Part shown: in pieces, positions 14,460 to 22,844 of the stretch | How the letters are laid out: every line of letters begins with the position of its first letter | Position numbering within the stretch: position 1 is the first letter of the stretch | Source of the DNA: Gemmobacter sp964439015 | GTDB lineage: Bacteria; Pseudomonadota; Alphaproteobacteria; Rhodobacterales; Rhodobacteraceae | Direction: 5' to 3' | Length of the DNA: 44,917 nucleotides | NCBI GenBank assembly: GCA_964439015.1 | Contig: CAYTMV010000016.1 | Location: 1 to 44,917, forward strand | Notes under the pieces: generated by a model | What the model saw: only the letters and a program-made list of their open reading frames with translations | Databases searched by the model: none | What the model was told of the DNA's origin: nothing | Translations under genes and position numbers: made by a program

Positions 14460-15325
14460 GCTTTTCCGACCAGCTGCGGGCGGATGCCGCGCGGGTGCAG
14501 GCGCGGCTGGATGCGGCATTGGCCCATCATTCCGAGGTGCCTGTCGTCCACGCGATGCGCTATGCCCTGCAGGGCGGCAAGCGGTTGCGCGCCTTTCTGA
14601 CCCTCGAATCGGCGCGCCTGCATGGCGTGGCGCCAGAAGTGGCGGTCCATGCTGCCGCCGCCGTCGAGGCACTGCATGCCTATAGCCTTGTACATGACGA
14701 TCTGCCCTGCATGGACGATGATGACCTGCGCCGCGGCCTGCCGACCGTGCATCGCAAATGGGATGAGGCGACTGCGGTTCTGGCGGGCGATGCGCTGCAG
14801 ACGCTGGCGTTCGAGCTGCTCTGCGAGCCGGAGCTTGGCCCGGCAGACCGCCGGCTGCGGTTGGTCAAGGGGTTGGCCCATGCCGCCGGGGCCGAGGGCA
14901 TGGTGCTGGGTCAGGCCCTGGATATCGCCGCCGAAAGCGCGCCCGAGCCGCTGACCTTGCATCAGATCACCCGCTTGCAGGCCGGCAAGACCGGCGCCCT
15001 GATCCGCTTTTCGGCCGAGGCCGGGGCGATCATTGCCGGTGCCGACCCGGAGCCGCTTTCGGCCTTTGCCCATGCGATGGGCCTTGCCTTCCAGATTGCC
15101 GACGACATCCTTGACGTGACAAGTGATGCACAGGCGCTTGGCAAGGCAGTGGGAAAGGATGTCGGTGCCGGCAAGGCGACCTTTGTCTCGCTTCTGGGGC
15201 TGGAACCCGCGCGGGCGATGGCCGCAGGGCTGGTGGCCGAGGCCGAAACCGCGCTGGCGGTCTATGGACCCAAGTCCGCCGCCTTGATCGAGGCCGCCCG
15301 CTTCGCTATCTCGCGGCAGAACTGA
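14456..15325 (+). CDS. ispA: Polyprenyl synthase (farnesyl diphosphate synthase)
   Basis: IspA joins dimethylallyl and isopentenyl diphosphates to geranyl and then farnesyl diphosphate, feeding quinone, carotenoid and undecaprenyl carrier synthesis. The 289-residue protein carries the first aspartate-rich motif HDDLPCMDDDD, the GGKRLR substrate loop and the second motif QIADDILD. It starts with GTG at 14456, overlapping the xseB stop (GTGA). Length is right for the short-chain class. The dxs gene follows after 20 bases, so both early and later isoprenoid steps are coupled. The farnesyl rather than geranylgeranyl call rests on operon context and is slightly less certain than the family. Confidence 0.93.
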   Translation: MSFSDQLRADAARVQARLDAALAHHSEVPVVHAMRYALQGGKRLRAFLTLESARLHGVAPEVAVHAAAAVEALHAYSLVHDDLPCMDDDDLRRGLPTVHRKWDEATAVLAGDALQTLAFELLCEPELGPADRRLRLVKGLAHAAGAEGMVLGQALDIAAESAPEPLTLHQITRLQAGKTGALIRFSAEAGAIIAGADPEPLSAFAHAMGLAFQIADDILDVTSDAQALGKAVGKDVGAGKATFVSLLGLEPARAMAAGLVAEAETALAVYGPKSAALIEAARFAISRQN

Positions 15326-15345
15326 CACCCCCGGGGAGGGGCCAA

Positions 15346-17259
15346 ATGACCGACCGACCGAAGACGCCGCTTCTGGACCGCGTGCATCTGCCTGCCGACC
15401 TCAAGGGGCTGTCGGACCGCGAGTTGCGGCAACTGGCCGACGAGCTGCGGGCCGAGACGATCAGCGCCGTCTCGGAAACTGGCGGCCATCTGGGCGCGGG
15501 TCTGGGCGTGGTCGAACTGACGGTGGCGATCCATGCGGTCTTCGACACGCCACGCGACAAGCTGATCTGGGACGTGGGCCACCAATGCTATCCCCACAAG
15601 ATCCTGACCGGTCGGCGCGACCGCATCCGCACCCTGCGGCAAGAGGGCGGGCTGTCGGGCTTCACCAAACGCTCCGAGAGCCCCTTTGACCCCTTCGGCG
15701 CGGCGCATAGCTCGACCTCGATCTCGGCGGCGCTGGGCTTCAAGGTGGCCGCCGATCTGGGCGGCGATCCGGGCGACGGGATCGCGGTGATCGGCGACGG
15801 CTCGATGTCGGCCGGCATGGCCTTCGAGGCGCTGAACAACGCCGGCCATCTGAAAAAACGGCTGTTCGTGATCCTGAACGACAACGAGATGTCGATTGCC
15901 CCGCCGGTGGGGGCGCTGTCGGCCTATCTCTCGCGGCTGTATGCCGAGGCGCCGTTTCAGGATCTGAAATCTGCTGCCAAAGGCGCCCTGAGCCTGCTGC
16001 CCGAGCCGTTTCAGGAAGGTGCCCGCCGCGCCAAGGAGATGCTGAAAGGCATTGCCGTGGGCGGCACGCTGTTTGAAGAGCTGGGCTTTTCCTATGTGGG
16101 CCCGATCGACGGGCATGATCTGGACCAGCTGCTGCCGGTGCTGCGCACGGTGAAGGCACGGGCCACCGGGCCGATGCTGATCCATGTGCTGACGAAAAAG
16201 GGCAAGGGCTATGCCCCGGCCGAGGCCGCCGCCGACAAGGGCCATGCCACGGCGAAGTTCGACGTGCTGACCGGGGTGCAGGTCAAGGCCAAGTCCAACG
16301 CGCCCAGCTATACCCGCGTCTTTGCCGATGCGCTGATCGACGAGGCGTCGCGCTGCGACAAGATCGTCGCCGTGACGGCGGCCATGCCCGACGGCACCGG
16401 CCTGAACCTGTTTGCCGAGCGTTTTCCGCGCCGCTGCTTTGACGTGGGCATTGCCGAACAGCACGCCGTCACTTTCAGCGCCGCTCTGGCGGCGGGCGGG
16501 TTGAAGCCGTTCTGCGCAATGTATTCGACGTTTTTGCAGCGCGGCTATGACCAGGTGGTGCATGACGTGGCGATCCAGCGGCTTCCGGTGCGCTTTGCCA
16601 TCGACCGCGCCGGACTGGTGGGCGCGGATGGGGCGACCCATGCTGGCAGTTTCGATGTGGCCTTTCTGGCCAATCTGCCCGGCATGGTGGTGATGGCCGC
16701 CGCCGATGAGGCCGATCTGGTGCATATGGTCGCCACGGCCGCGGCCTATGACGAAGGCCCCTCGGCTTTCCGTTATCCGCGCGGCGAGGGTGTGGGCGTC
16801 GAGATGCCCGAACGCGGCACGCCGTTGGCGATCGGCCGGGGGCGGCTGATGCGCGAGGGCACCGGGGTTGCCCTGCTGTCCTTCGGCACCCGCCTGGCCG
16901 AGGTGCTGCGCGCCGCCGAGGCGTTGGCCGCGCGCGGCATCACCTGCACCGTCGCCGATGCCCGCTTTGCCAAGCCCCTCGACCGCGATCTGATCCTGCA
17001 ACTGGCCCGCCACCACGAGGCGCTGATCACCATCGAGGAAGGCGCCGTGGGTGGCTTTGGCAGCCATGTGGCGCAACTTCTGGCCGATGAGGGTGTGTTC
17101 GACCGCGGGCTGAAGTTCCGCTCGATGGTGCTGCCCGATACCTTCATCGACCAGGCCAGCCCCGAGGCGATGTATGCGATCTCGGGCATGAACGCCCCGC
17201 AGATCGAGGCCAAGGTTTTGCAGGTGCTGGGCGTCGAGGTGCTGGGCCGGCGGGCCTGA
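15346..17259 (+). CDS. dxs: 1-deoxy-D-xylulose-5-phosphate synthase
   Basis: Dxs uses thiamine diphosphate to condense pyruvate and glyceraldehyde 3-phosphate, opening the MEP isoprenoid pathway. The 637-residue length is normal. Visible motifs: SETGGHLGAGLGVVELT near the N-terminus, WDVGHQCYPHKILTGRR, the ThDP/Mg motif GDGSMSAGMAFEALNNAG with ILNDN, the pyrimidine-domain DVGIAEQHAVTFSAALA and the transketolase C-terminal domain. The ATG at 15346 has GGGGAGGGG five bases before it. It is the last gene of the operon that begins with the deacetylase-like gene or xseB. Only an imperfect hairpin without a T run follows at 17296-17318, so the terminator is unclear. Confidence 0.97.
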   Translation: MTDRPKTPLLDRVHLPADLKGLSDRELRQLADELRAETISAVSETGGHLGAGLGVVELTVAIHAVFDTPRDKLIWDVGHQCYPHKILTGRRDRIRTLRQEGGLSGFTKRSESPFDPFGAAHSSTSISAALGFKVAADLGGDPGDGIAVIGDGSMSAGMAFEALNNAGHLKKRLFVILNDNEMSIAPPVGALSAYLSRLYAEAPFQDLKSAAKGALSLLPEPFQEGARRAKEMLKGIAVGGTLFEELGFSYVGPIDGHDLDQLLPVLRTVKARATGPMLIHVLTKKGKGYAPAEAAADKGHATAKFDVLTGVQVKAKSNAPSYTRVFADALIDEASRCDKIVAVTAAMPDGTGLNLFAERFPRRCFDVGIAEQHAVTFSAALAAGGLKPFCAMYSTFLQRGYDQVVHDVAIQRLPVRFAIDRAGLVGADGATHAGSFDVAFLANLPGMVVMAAADEADLVHMVATAAAYDEGPSAFRYPRGEGVGVEMPERGTPLAIGRGRLMREGTGVALLSFGTRLAEVLRAAEALAARGITCTVADARFAKPLDRDLILQLARHHEALITIEEGAVGGFGSHVAQLLADEGVFDRGLKFRSMVLPDTFIDQASPEAMYAISGMNAPQIEAKVLQVLGVEVLGRRA

Positions 17260-17295
17260 TGTTTACCTCACCTTCTGTTTCGGCCTGACACACCA

Positions 17296-17318
17296 CCTGA
17301 CACTCGAAGAGTGACAGG
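17296..17318 (+). repeat. Imperfect hairpin after dxs
   Basis: CCTG-A-CACTC pairs with GAGTG-A-CAGG around a GAA loop, with one A-A mismatch. There is no T run, so it may be a structure rather than a terminator. Confidence 0.3.
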
Positions 17319-17514
17319 AACGGCTGCCCAGCGGCAGGTAGCCAGTTCTGGCCAATCGCGCCCAGTCGGCAAGGTGCAGCAGAGGATCGTGTTGATGAAT
17401 GGGGCCGATCTGGCGCGGTTGATGATCCGGCACGGCGTGGGCGTGCGACCGCGCGCGACCTATGTGATCAGGGGCGTGGATGAGGACTATTTTCTGGAAC
17501 TGGACGGGGTTTGA
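17311..17514 (+). pseudogene. Remnant of an Mrr-type restriction endonuclease (C-terminal end only)
   Basis: The last about 45 residues (QQRIVLMNGADLARLM, then RHGVGVRPRATYVI and VDEDYFLE) look like the extreme C-terminus of Mrr-family restriction endonucleases, where a similar IVLIDG-x-x-LA-x-LM segment precedes the final strand. The nuclease core (D-QAK motif) and the N-terminal winged helix are absent, because dxs ends only 50 bases upstream. The N-terminal part of this frame does not match the family and contains a hairpin, so translation is doubtful. I read it as the relic of a deleted mrr gene. Recognition is from memory of the family and rests on a short match. Confidence 0.6.
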
Positions 17515-17517
17515 CCC

Positions 17518-18375
17518 TCACCCCTCGGCCCGCTTCAGCAGGTCGGCCAGCCCGTCGCGATAGGTGGGAAAGCGCAGCGTGATGCCGAGATCGCGCTTCA
17601 TCCGGTTATTCCGGACCCGCTTGTTCTCGGCATAGAAGCTGCGGGCCATGGGCGTCATCTCGGCCTTGTCGAAATCGACGGCGGGCGGGATCGGCAGGCC
17701 CAGCAACTCGGCCGCGTGGGCCAGAACGTCCTGCGGCGGCGCGGGGTCGTCGTCGCAGACGTTCCAGACGCCAGCGGCGTTACGCGCCATCGCGGCAGCA
17801 ACGATTTGGGCGATATCCTCGACATGGATGCGGCTGAACATCTGTCCGGGCTTGATGATGCGCTGCGCGGTGCCGGCCCGCACCTTCTCGAACGGGCCGC
17901 GGCCGGGGCCGTAAATGCCGGCAAGGCGAAAGATCGCCAGCTTTGCGCCAGCCGCGTGCGCCAGCGCCTGCCACTGGCGCTCGGCCTCGGCGCGCTGATG
18001 ACCGCGGGTCATGCCGGGGGTCAGGGGCGTGTCTTCATCCACCCAAGCGCCGCCATGATCGCCATAGACCGCCGTGGTGGACAGATAGCCGATCCAACCG
18101 GGCCGGGTTGCCACGATCTGCGGCCCGAGGGCAGTGGCCACCGGGCAGCCACCCTCGACCGCCGCGGCCGAGATCAGGATGTGGCTGGCATCCTTCAGCG
18201 CGTCGGTCAGATCACTGCCCGGCCAGACCCGCGCCTCGATCCCCGAAGCCGCCAACCGGGCCGCCTTCTCGGCGCTGCGTGTGGTGCCGATCACCCGCCA
18301 GCCCTGCCCCAGCAGGTGCCGCCCCAGCGCCTGCGCCGAATATCCATGCCCGAAGGAAAGCAATGTCTTGTCCAT
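17518..18375 (-). CDS. NAD(P)-dependent epimerase/SDR-family protein (YeeZ-like)
   Basis: This 285-residue protein has an N-terminal Rossmann fold (LLSFGHGYSAQALGRHL). It then has STTAVYGDHGGAWVDE, which resembles the SDR Ser-Tyr region, and FRLAGIYGPGRGPFEKV, typical of extended SDRs. The classical YxxxK is not clear, because Tyr in AVYGD is not followed by Lys at +4, as in atypical YeeZ-like members. Substrate and reaction are unknown. It is convergent with the mrr remnant (three bases apart) and divergent from the AMP nucleosidase gene, with about 120 bases between the starts. Confidence 0.78.
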   Translation of the reverse strand: MDKTLLSFGHGYSAQALGRHLLGQGWRVIGTTRSAEKAARLAASGIEARVWPGSDLTDALKDASHILISAAAVEGGCPVATALGPQIVATRPGWIGYLSTTAVYGDHGGAWVDEDTPLTPGMTRGHQRAEAERQWQALAHAAGAKLAIFRLAGIYGPGRGPFEKVRAGTAQRIIKPGQMFSRIHVEDIAQIVAAAMARNAAGVWNVCDDDPAPPQDVLAHAAELLGLPIPPAVDFDKAEMTPMARSFYAENKRVRNNRMKRDLGITLRFPTYRDGLADLLKRAEG

Positions 18376-18497
18376 GCCCCCTTATCGGCAAGGATCGCCG
18401 CCCCGTCCAGTCACCACACTGTCACGGCGACGGTGGAGGGTGGTTGAACGGACCTGCCCGCCAGTGCAGGATACCCGATAACAGAGAGGACACCGCC

Positions 18498-19970
18498 TTG
18501 CCCATCAACCAGATCCTGACCCCTGAAGACGCGCCAGCCCAAAGCTTCACCGATCCGGTGGCAGCGGTGGATCGGTTGGCGGCGCTCTACGATCAGGCCA
18601 CGGTTTTTCTGCAAGATGGCTTCCAGCGTGTGGTGCGAGAGGGGCGCCCCGCCGGGCGGCTGCGGGCCTTTTACCCGCAGATCCGGCTGACGGTGGACAG
18701 CTTTGCCCATGTCGACAGCCGCTTGAGCTTTGGCTACGTCAGCGAGCCCGGCACCTATGCCACCACCGTGACCCGGCCCGACCTGTTCCGCCACTACCTG
18801 ATCCAGCAGTTGGGCCTGCTGATCCAGAACCACGGCGTGGCGATCGAGGTCTCCCCCTCGACCACGCCGATCCCGCTGCATTTCGCCATGGCCGGATCGG
18901 CGGGTTTTTCCGTGCCGCAGGAAGGCGCGCTGACCTTTGCGCTGCGCGATGTGTTCGATGTGCCGGATCTGGCGACGACGAATGACGATATCGTCAACGG
19001 CACCCACACCCGAAACGAGGACGGCTCCATCCCGCTGGCACCCTTTACCGCGCAGCGCGTCGATTACAGCCTGGCCCGGCTGGCGCATTACACCGCAACT
19101 GACCCCGGCCATTTCCAGAACCATGTGCTGTTCACCAACTATCAGTTCTATGTAGACGAGTTCGAGGCCTATGCCCGCGCCGCGCTGGCGGACCCGACGT
19201 CGGGCTACACCGCCTTCGTGGCCACCGGCAACCAGGAGATCACGGCCCCTGATTGCACGCTGATCCATCCGGCCAAAATGCCGCAAATGCCGACCTACCA
19301 CCTGAAACGCGCCGATGGGCAGGGCGTGACGCTGGTCAATATCGGGGTCGGCCCATCCAATGCCAAGACCGCGACCGACCATATCGCCGTGCTGCGCCCC
19401 CATGCCTGGATGATGGTGGGGCATTGCGCGGGCCTGCGCGCCTCGCAGTCCCTGGGCGATTTTGTCTTGGCGCACGCCTATCTGCGCGAAGATCACGTGC
19501 TGGATGACGACCTGCCTCTTTGGGTGCCGATCCCGGCACTGGCTGAAATCCAGATCGCGCTGCAGGACGCCGTGGCCGAGGTCACGCGGCTGGAAGGCTA
19601 TGAGCTGAAGCGGATCATGCGCACCGGCACCGTCGCCACCATCGACAACCGGAACTGGGAGTTGCGCGACCAGTCCGGCCCGGTGCAGCGCCTGTCGCAA
19701 TCGCGCGCCATCGCGCTGGATATGGAAAGCGCGACCATCGCCGCCAATGGCTTCCGCTTTCGGGTGCCCTACGGCACGCTGCTGTGTGTTTCGGACAAGC
19801 CGCTGCATGGCGAGTTGAAATTGCCCGGTATGGCGTCCGAGTTTTACAAGACCCAAGTGGCCCGCCATCTGCAAATCGGCATCCGCGCCATGGAGCGTCT
19901 GCGCGAAATGCCGTTGGAGCGGATCCACAGCCGCAAACTGCGCAGCTTTGATGAAACCGCGTTTCTCTGA
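18498..19970 (+). CDS. amn: AMP nucleosidase
   Basis: AMP nucleosidase hydrolyses AMP to adenine and ribose 5-phosphate and helps set the adenylate pool. I chose a TTG at 18498. AGAGAGGA lies about 9 bases upstream, the product is 490 residues (E. coli Amn is 484), and homology-like sequence begins there. The frame is open far upstream but only as antisense to the epimerase gene. Seen: an N-terminal AMP-nucleosidase domain (about 10-190, with FYPQIRLTVDSFAHVDSRLS), then a phosphorylase fold with TLVNIGVGPSNAKTATDHIA and the ALDMESATIAANG and LLCVSDKPLHGELKLPG segments that carry the catalytic Glu/Asp. It is complete. Confidence 0.93.
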   Translation: MPINQILTPEDAPAQSFTDPVAAVDRLAALYDQATVFLQDGFQRVVREGRPAGRLRAFYPQIRLTVDSFAHVDSRLSFGYVSEPGTYATTVTRPDLFRHYLIQQLGLLIQNHGVAIEVSPSTTPIPLHFAMAGSAGFSVPQEGALTFALRDVFDVPDLATTNDDIVNGTHTRNEDGSIPLAPFTAQRVDYSLARLAHYTATDPGHFQNHVLFTNYQFYVDEFEAYARAALADPTSGYTAFVATGNQEITAPDCTLIHPAKMPQMPTYHLKRADGQGVTLVNIGVGPSNAKTATDHIAVLRPHAWMMVGHCAGLRASQSLGDFVLAHAYLREDHVLDDDLPLWVPIPALAEIQIALQDAVAEVTRLEGYELKRIMRTGTVATIDNRNWELRDQSGPVQRLSQSRAIALDMESATIAANGFRFRVPYGTLLCVSDKPLHGELKLPGMASEFYKTQVARHLQIGIRAMERLREMPLERIHSRKLRSFDETAFL

Positions 19971-19983
19971 CGCAGCGGTTTTG

Positions 19984-20061
19984 CGCAGATGCCGGCTTTT
20001 TCCCTTGAATTCCTCAGGAAAAGCGGGTGAAACACCCTCCAGAAAATGGCCGGCATTTGCG
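19984..20061 (+). repeat. 13-bp inverted repeat in the HU leader
   Basis: CGCAGATGCCGGC (19984-19996) pairs with GCCGGCATTTGCG (20049-20061), with one G-T wobble and a 52-base loop. The loop itself holds the small palindrome TTCCTCAGGAA. The right arm ends just before the HU ribosome-binding site (AAAGGA, about 20068). Confidence 0.55.
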
Positions 20062-20080
20062 GCCCTGAAAGGATTACGAC

Positions 20081-20368
20081 ATGTCGAAACCGATGACCAA
20101 GACCCAGCTCGTCGCCGCTCTGGCCGAAACCATGGGCGCCGACAAGAAGACCGCTGGTTCCGCGCTGGACGCCATCGCCGCGATCGTGGCGCGCGAAGTG
20201 GCCGCTGGTGGTGCCGTCGCGCTGCCGGGTCTGGGCAAGGTCGTCTGCCGCGCCCGCCCCGAGCGTCAGGTCCGCAACCCGGCCACCGGCGAAACCGTGA
20301 CCAAGCCGGCCGACAAGCAGGTGAAGTTCACCATCGCCAAGGCGCTGAAGGACAGCGTGAACGCCTGA
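20081..20368 (+). CDS. HU-family DNA-binding protein
   Basis: This 95-residue protein belongs to the HU/IHF family, which bends and compacts DNA as a dimer. The N-terminal helices (MTKTQLVAALAETMGADKKT) and the beta-arm region (VALPGLGKVVCRARPERQVRNPATGETVTKPA) are clear. The arm keeps RNPATGE, with the proline that intercalates into DNA. The C-terminus (KFTIAKALKDSVNA) also fits. It has an AAAGGA ribosome site eight bases before the ATG at 20081 and a strong terminator right after it, so it is a one-gene unit. It is not obviously IHF-alpha or -beta; HU is the better call. Confidence 0.92.
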   Translation: MSKPMTKTQLVAALAETMGADKKTAGSALDAIAAIVAREVAAGGAVALPGLGKVVCRARPERQVRNPATGETVTKPADKQVKFTIAKALKDSVNA

Positions 20369-20391
20369 TCTCTCAGGCACAGAAATGCAGA

Positions 20392-20418
20392 AGGGCCACC
20401 CCGCAGGGTGGCCCTTTT
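20392..20418 (+). terminator. Rho-independent terminator after HU
   Basis: AGGGCCACCC (20392-20401) and GGGTGGCCCT (20406-20415) form a perfect 10-bp stem with a CGCA loop, followed by TTTT and then GCGTTTTAT. The other strand also has a T-rich tail (TTCTGCATTTCT), so it may also stop transcription of the converging sulfotransferase gene. Confidence 0.9.
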
Positions 20419-20449
20419 GCGTTTTATCCGGGGACAGAACGGCGATCGC

Positions 20450-21244
20450 TCAGGACCAGCCGAAACGGGCCATGAGCGGACCGCAAACTTCGGCCACGAC
20501 CTTACGGAACTCAGGTGCAAGCGGATCCAGCCGGTTTTCGGTGTTGATCGGACGATGATACTTCGGTGAAAACCACGGGTTCGCTGCTTCATTTTGGTTC
20601 ACAGCACGTTCTTCGGTCCAGACCTTGTCCGCAGAAACATCCGGGAGGCCCGTGAATTCCCGCAGTTTGTCAATCACGGTGTCATCGGTCAGATCGTCGT
20701 AGCGAAGCGCAAAGACCGCAGCCGCCAATTCCGGCACGTCCAGATGCGCGTAGCTTTGCATATATTCGGTAGCAGCCTCGCGGGCCACATCAGCCGTAAA
20801 CGGGCGGCCCATCTTCTCCACAACTTCTTGCCGCGACCGCACCACGTCGTTGGGATTGCGGACAACGGTGACAAACTTCATCTGCGGTATCATCCGGTTC
20901 AGCCAATAGAACAAGGGCGTCATCAGCGGATCTTTGACCACCAATACTTCAGGGCTGCCCATCGCTTCGGCCACCACATTCAATGAGCGCAACACTTGCC
21001 CGCGCATGTGCAGACGGAACTCGTTGGGGTTCTTGAAGAAGGCATTGGTGTGGTTTTTCCAGTTCTGCATGCCAACGGCGTAGCCATTGACGATCGGGCG
21101 AACAAAGGAAATCTCGGGGCAATAGGCATTGGCCTTTTCCGAGGTACATAGCAGCGCATGGGTAACTGTCGTCCCCGAGCGTGGCGCTCCGCCGACAAAG
21201 ATTACCGGACGCTGTGCATTGGCAGTTTGAGGTGTTTCAGACAT
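20450..21244 (-). CDS. PAPS-dependent sulfotransferase family protein
   Basis: This 264-residue protein has the 5'-phosphosulfate loop FVGGAPRSGTTVTHALL near its N-terminus and the 3'-phosphate motif VVRNPNDVVRSRQEVVEKMG near residue 130. Both mark PAPS-dependent sulfotransferases, which move sulfate to a hydroxyl or amine. The acceptor is unknown; the glycan genes around it suggest a sugar. Its ATG directly abuts the stop of the upstream sulfotransferase-like gene (21245), so both are read from one message. It is the last gene of the minus-strand unit that starts at the ketoisomerase and ends facing the HU terminator. Confidence 0.87.
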   Translation of the reverse strand: MSETPQTANAQRPVIFVGGAPRSGTTVTHALLCTSEKANAYCPEISFVRPIVNGYAVGMQNWKNHTNAFFKNPNEFRLHMRGQVLRSLNVVAEAMGSPEVLVVKDPLMTPLFYWLNRMIPQMKFVTVVRNPNDVVRSRQEVVEKMGRPFTADVAREAATEYMQSYAHLDVPELAAAVFALRYDDLTDDTVIDKLREFTGLPDVSADKVWTEERAVNQNEAANPWFSPKYHRPINTENRLDPLAPEFRKVVAEVCGPLMARFGWS

Positions 21245-22240
21245 TCACTTCTCTTTCGCAAGTCGGCCGTAAATCCCATTGGCTAGGAACTCGGCAATTT
21301 CGATGGCTTTCTTCGAACTCAATTCAGACGGGGCCGTCCAGGAAGCGGAAGGATCAGGCGGTGGCGACGTGAACAGGCATTCCGTTCCAAGAAGTTCACG
21401 GGCGATCTCCCGATTTCCTCGATCGTATTCGGCGACCAATCCGGCGCGCAGCGCAGGTGGACAAAAATGCTCAGCATCGGGCGGGTCGGGCCGATCGCTA
21501 GAATACTGCGCAAGAACATTTTTGAAAATCTCATACTTCAGACCAATTCTGGGCCTGTCAGAGAATCCGGAGAAGAAAGTCAAGGCGTCGCGGTTGAAGG
21601 ACTCGTTCTGGGCCTCCGTGGGCTCAAGATCAACAAGATTCACTGCGCCAATTGCTTCAAGAAACTTCAGTTCAACCGGCTTCCTTTCCGCTGTTTTCTC
21701 GAAAGGAATCACGATGACGCGCCCGGAAAAAGTCTCACTCCAACCCCTGAGAATCTTGGAATAGTCGAGAGAGGCGCCAACATTCTTAAGAAAGTTCTCA
21801 ACATTCTTAACAATGTTCGGCATATGTGGACGGATTGCGCCGTTCTTCAATTGCTCACGGAAGGCGCTTTCAAACCAATGATCTTGCCTGCGCAGAAAAA
21901 CTACAGGAAAAACTTCAAAGCCGTCAAAGTAATCTTTAAATTTTCGAACATCTTTTGCAAAAAAGAGCGTCTCGGTCGACATTATGACATTCTGGCAACC
22001 TGCTGCATCCACCTCAGCGCGCAGCATCCTCATATTAAAGACCGGGTCGGCTTGCTTTACCCAATACAATGGCTTTTCACGAAAAAAATTTCCCAAGGGA
22101 TGATGCGCGAGGTGCTGTCGAATCGATTTCGGGTATAGCCACCCCTGTCGCATTAGCGCCTGCTGATTACTTGCCAAAAAGCTCTGGATAGTGGTCGTTG
22201 CCGTCTTGGGCTGGCCAATATGCAGGTAAAGGCGTTTCAT
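21245..22240 (-). CDS. Sulfotransferase-like protein
   Basis: This 331-residue protein starts with YLHIGQPKTATTTIQSFLASN, a PAPS-loop-like PKTATT segment near the N-terminus. It also has VVFLRRQDHWFESAFREQLK at about residue 120, in the place of the 3'-phosphate motif. This pattern is found in sulfotransferase-fold proteins of polysaccharide loci. Enzyme activity and acceptor are unproven. Base composition is clearly more AT-rich than its neighbours, with many AAA, TTT and AAT codons, suggesting separate acquisition. It lies between the GNAT gene (12 bases) and the second sulfotransferase (0 bases). Confidence 0.75.
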   Translation of the reverse strand: MKRLYLHIGQPKTATTTIQSFLASNQQALMRQGWLYPKSIRQHLAHHPLGNFFREKPLYWVKQADPVFNMRMLRAEVDAAGCQNVIMSTETLFFAKDVRKFKDYFDGFEVFPVVFLRRQDHWFESAFREQLKNGAIRPHMPNIVKNVENFLKNVGASLDYSKILRGWSETFSGRVIVIPFEKTAERKPVELKFLEAIGAVNLVDLEPTEAQNESFNRDALTFFSGFSDRPRIGLKYEIFKNVLAQYSSDRPDPPDAEHFCPPALRAGLVAEYDRGNREIARELLGTECLFTSPPPDPSASWTAPSELSSKKAIEIAEFLANGIYGRLAKEK

Positions 22241-22252
22241 CAGATCAAGACC

Positions 22253-22825
22253 TTACTGTGCCAAAGCCGCCGTAAGCTTCGGCGCCAAATCCCTGAACTT
22301 CTCGACAGGAATCTCGTAATAGATGTTCTCTTCATCTGCGCCAGTGCGCTGGCCTCCAAACCGGTCATGGAAAGCCAATGTGCGTTCGTTACTACGGCGG
22401 ACATCAAAAACGGCGCGGTTCAGCCCGAGCCTGTCAAACGCAAAGCGATAGATCGACAGCGCGGTATCCAACGCGGCCTTCGCCGGCTTGTTGGCATCCA
22501 GAATCCAGCTGCCCCAGGTAAAGGCGCCGTCCGCAATTCCGTATACCCGCACCACCCCACAACGCCGGCCATCGTCCAGCCGTTCGATCACAAAGTAATA
22601 CTCAGTTCCTGCCGCTTCGCGCTGCTTATAGCCGCGAATCCAGTTGCGTTGATCTTCAGCCGTGCCGCTGACAGTGGACAAGTGCGTATTGTAGGCCGGG
22701 TCCATGCGCAGACCCCAGATATACTCGGCGTCGTCTTCTCGGACCAGACGCAGTCGCGTCGAGCAGCCATCAACAGGAGCCTGCGCGGCAATCGACGAAG
22801 GAGCAGGAGATTGGGTGTCGGTCAT
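22253..22825 (-). CDS. GNAT-family N-acetyltransferase
   Basis: GNAT enzymes move an acyl group from acyl-CoA to an amine. I chose the ATG at 22825 (190 residues). A longer frame to 22900 would overlap the upstream giant gene, and its first 25 residues look unrelated. The core shows LRLVREDDAEYIWGLRMDP, then YYFVIERLDDGRRCGVVRVYGI (beta strands 2-4) and the late SNERTLAFHDRFGGQRTG, typical of RimJ/PseH-like GNATs. The A motif (Q/RxxGxG/A) is degenerate. It sits in the operon with ketoisomerase and aminotransferase genes for a 3-amino sugar, so it is a candidate for acetylating that amine. That link is inference. Confidence 0.78.
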   Translation of the reverse strand: MTDTQSPAPSSIAAQAPVDGCSTRLRLVREDDAEYIWGLRMDPAYNTHLSTVSGTAEDQRNWIRGYKQREAAGTEYYFVIERLDDGRRCGVVRVYGIADGAFTWGSWILDANKPAKAALDTALSIYRFAFDRLGLNRAVFDVRRSNERTLAFHDRFGGQRTGADEENIYYEIPVEKFRDLAPKLTAALAQ

Positions 22826-22844
22826 GTAGGCTGCCTCAACGGTG

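Noticed and set aside
15262..17076. Minus-strand frame of 604 codons opposite dxs
   Set aside because: Composition is that of a complementary-strand shadow and it lies across an intact housekeeping gene.
17943..18497. Longer N-terminus for AMP nucleosidase using the open frame upstream
   Set aside because: The extra residues are antisense to the epimerase gene, and the TTG at 18498 has a ribosome site and gives the family length.
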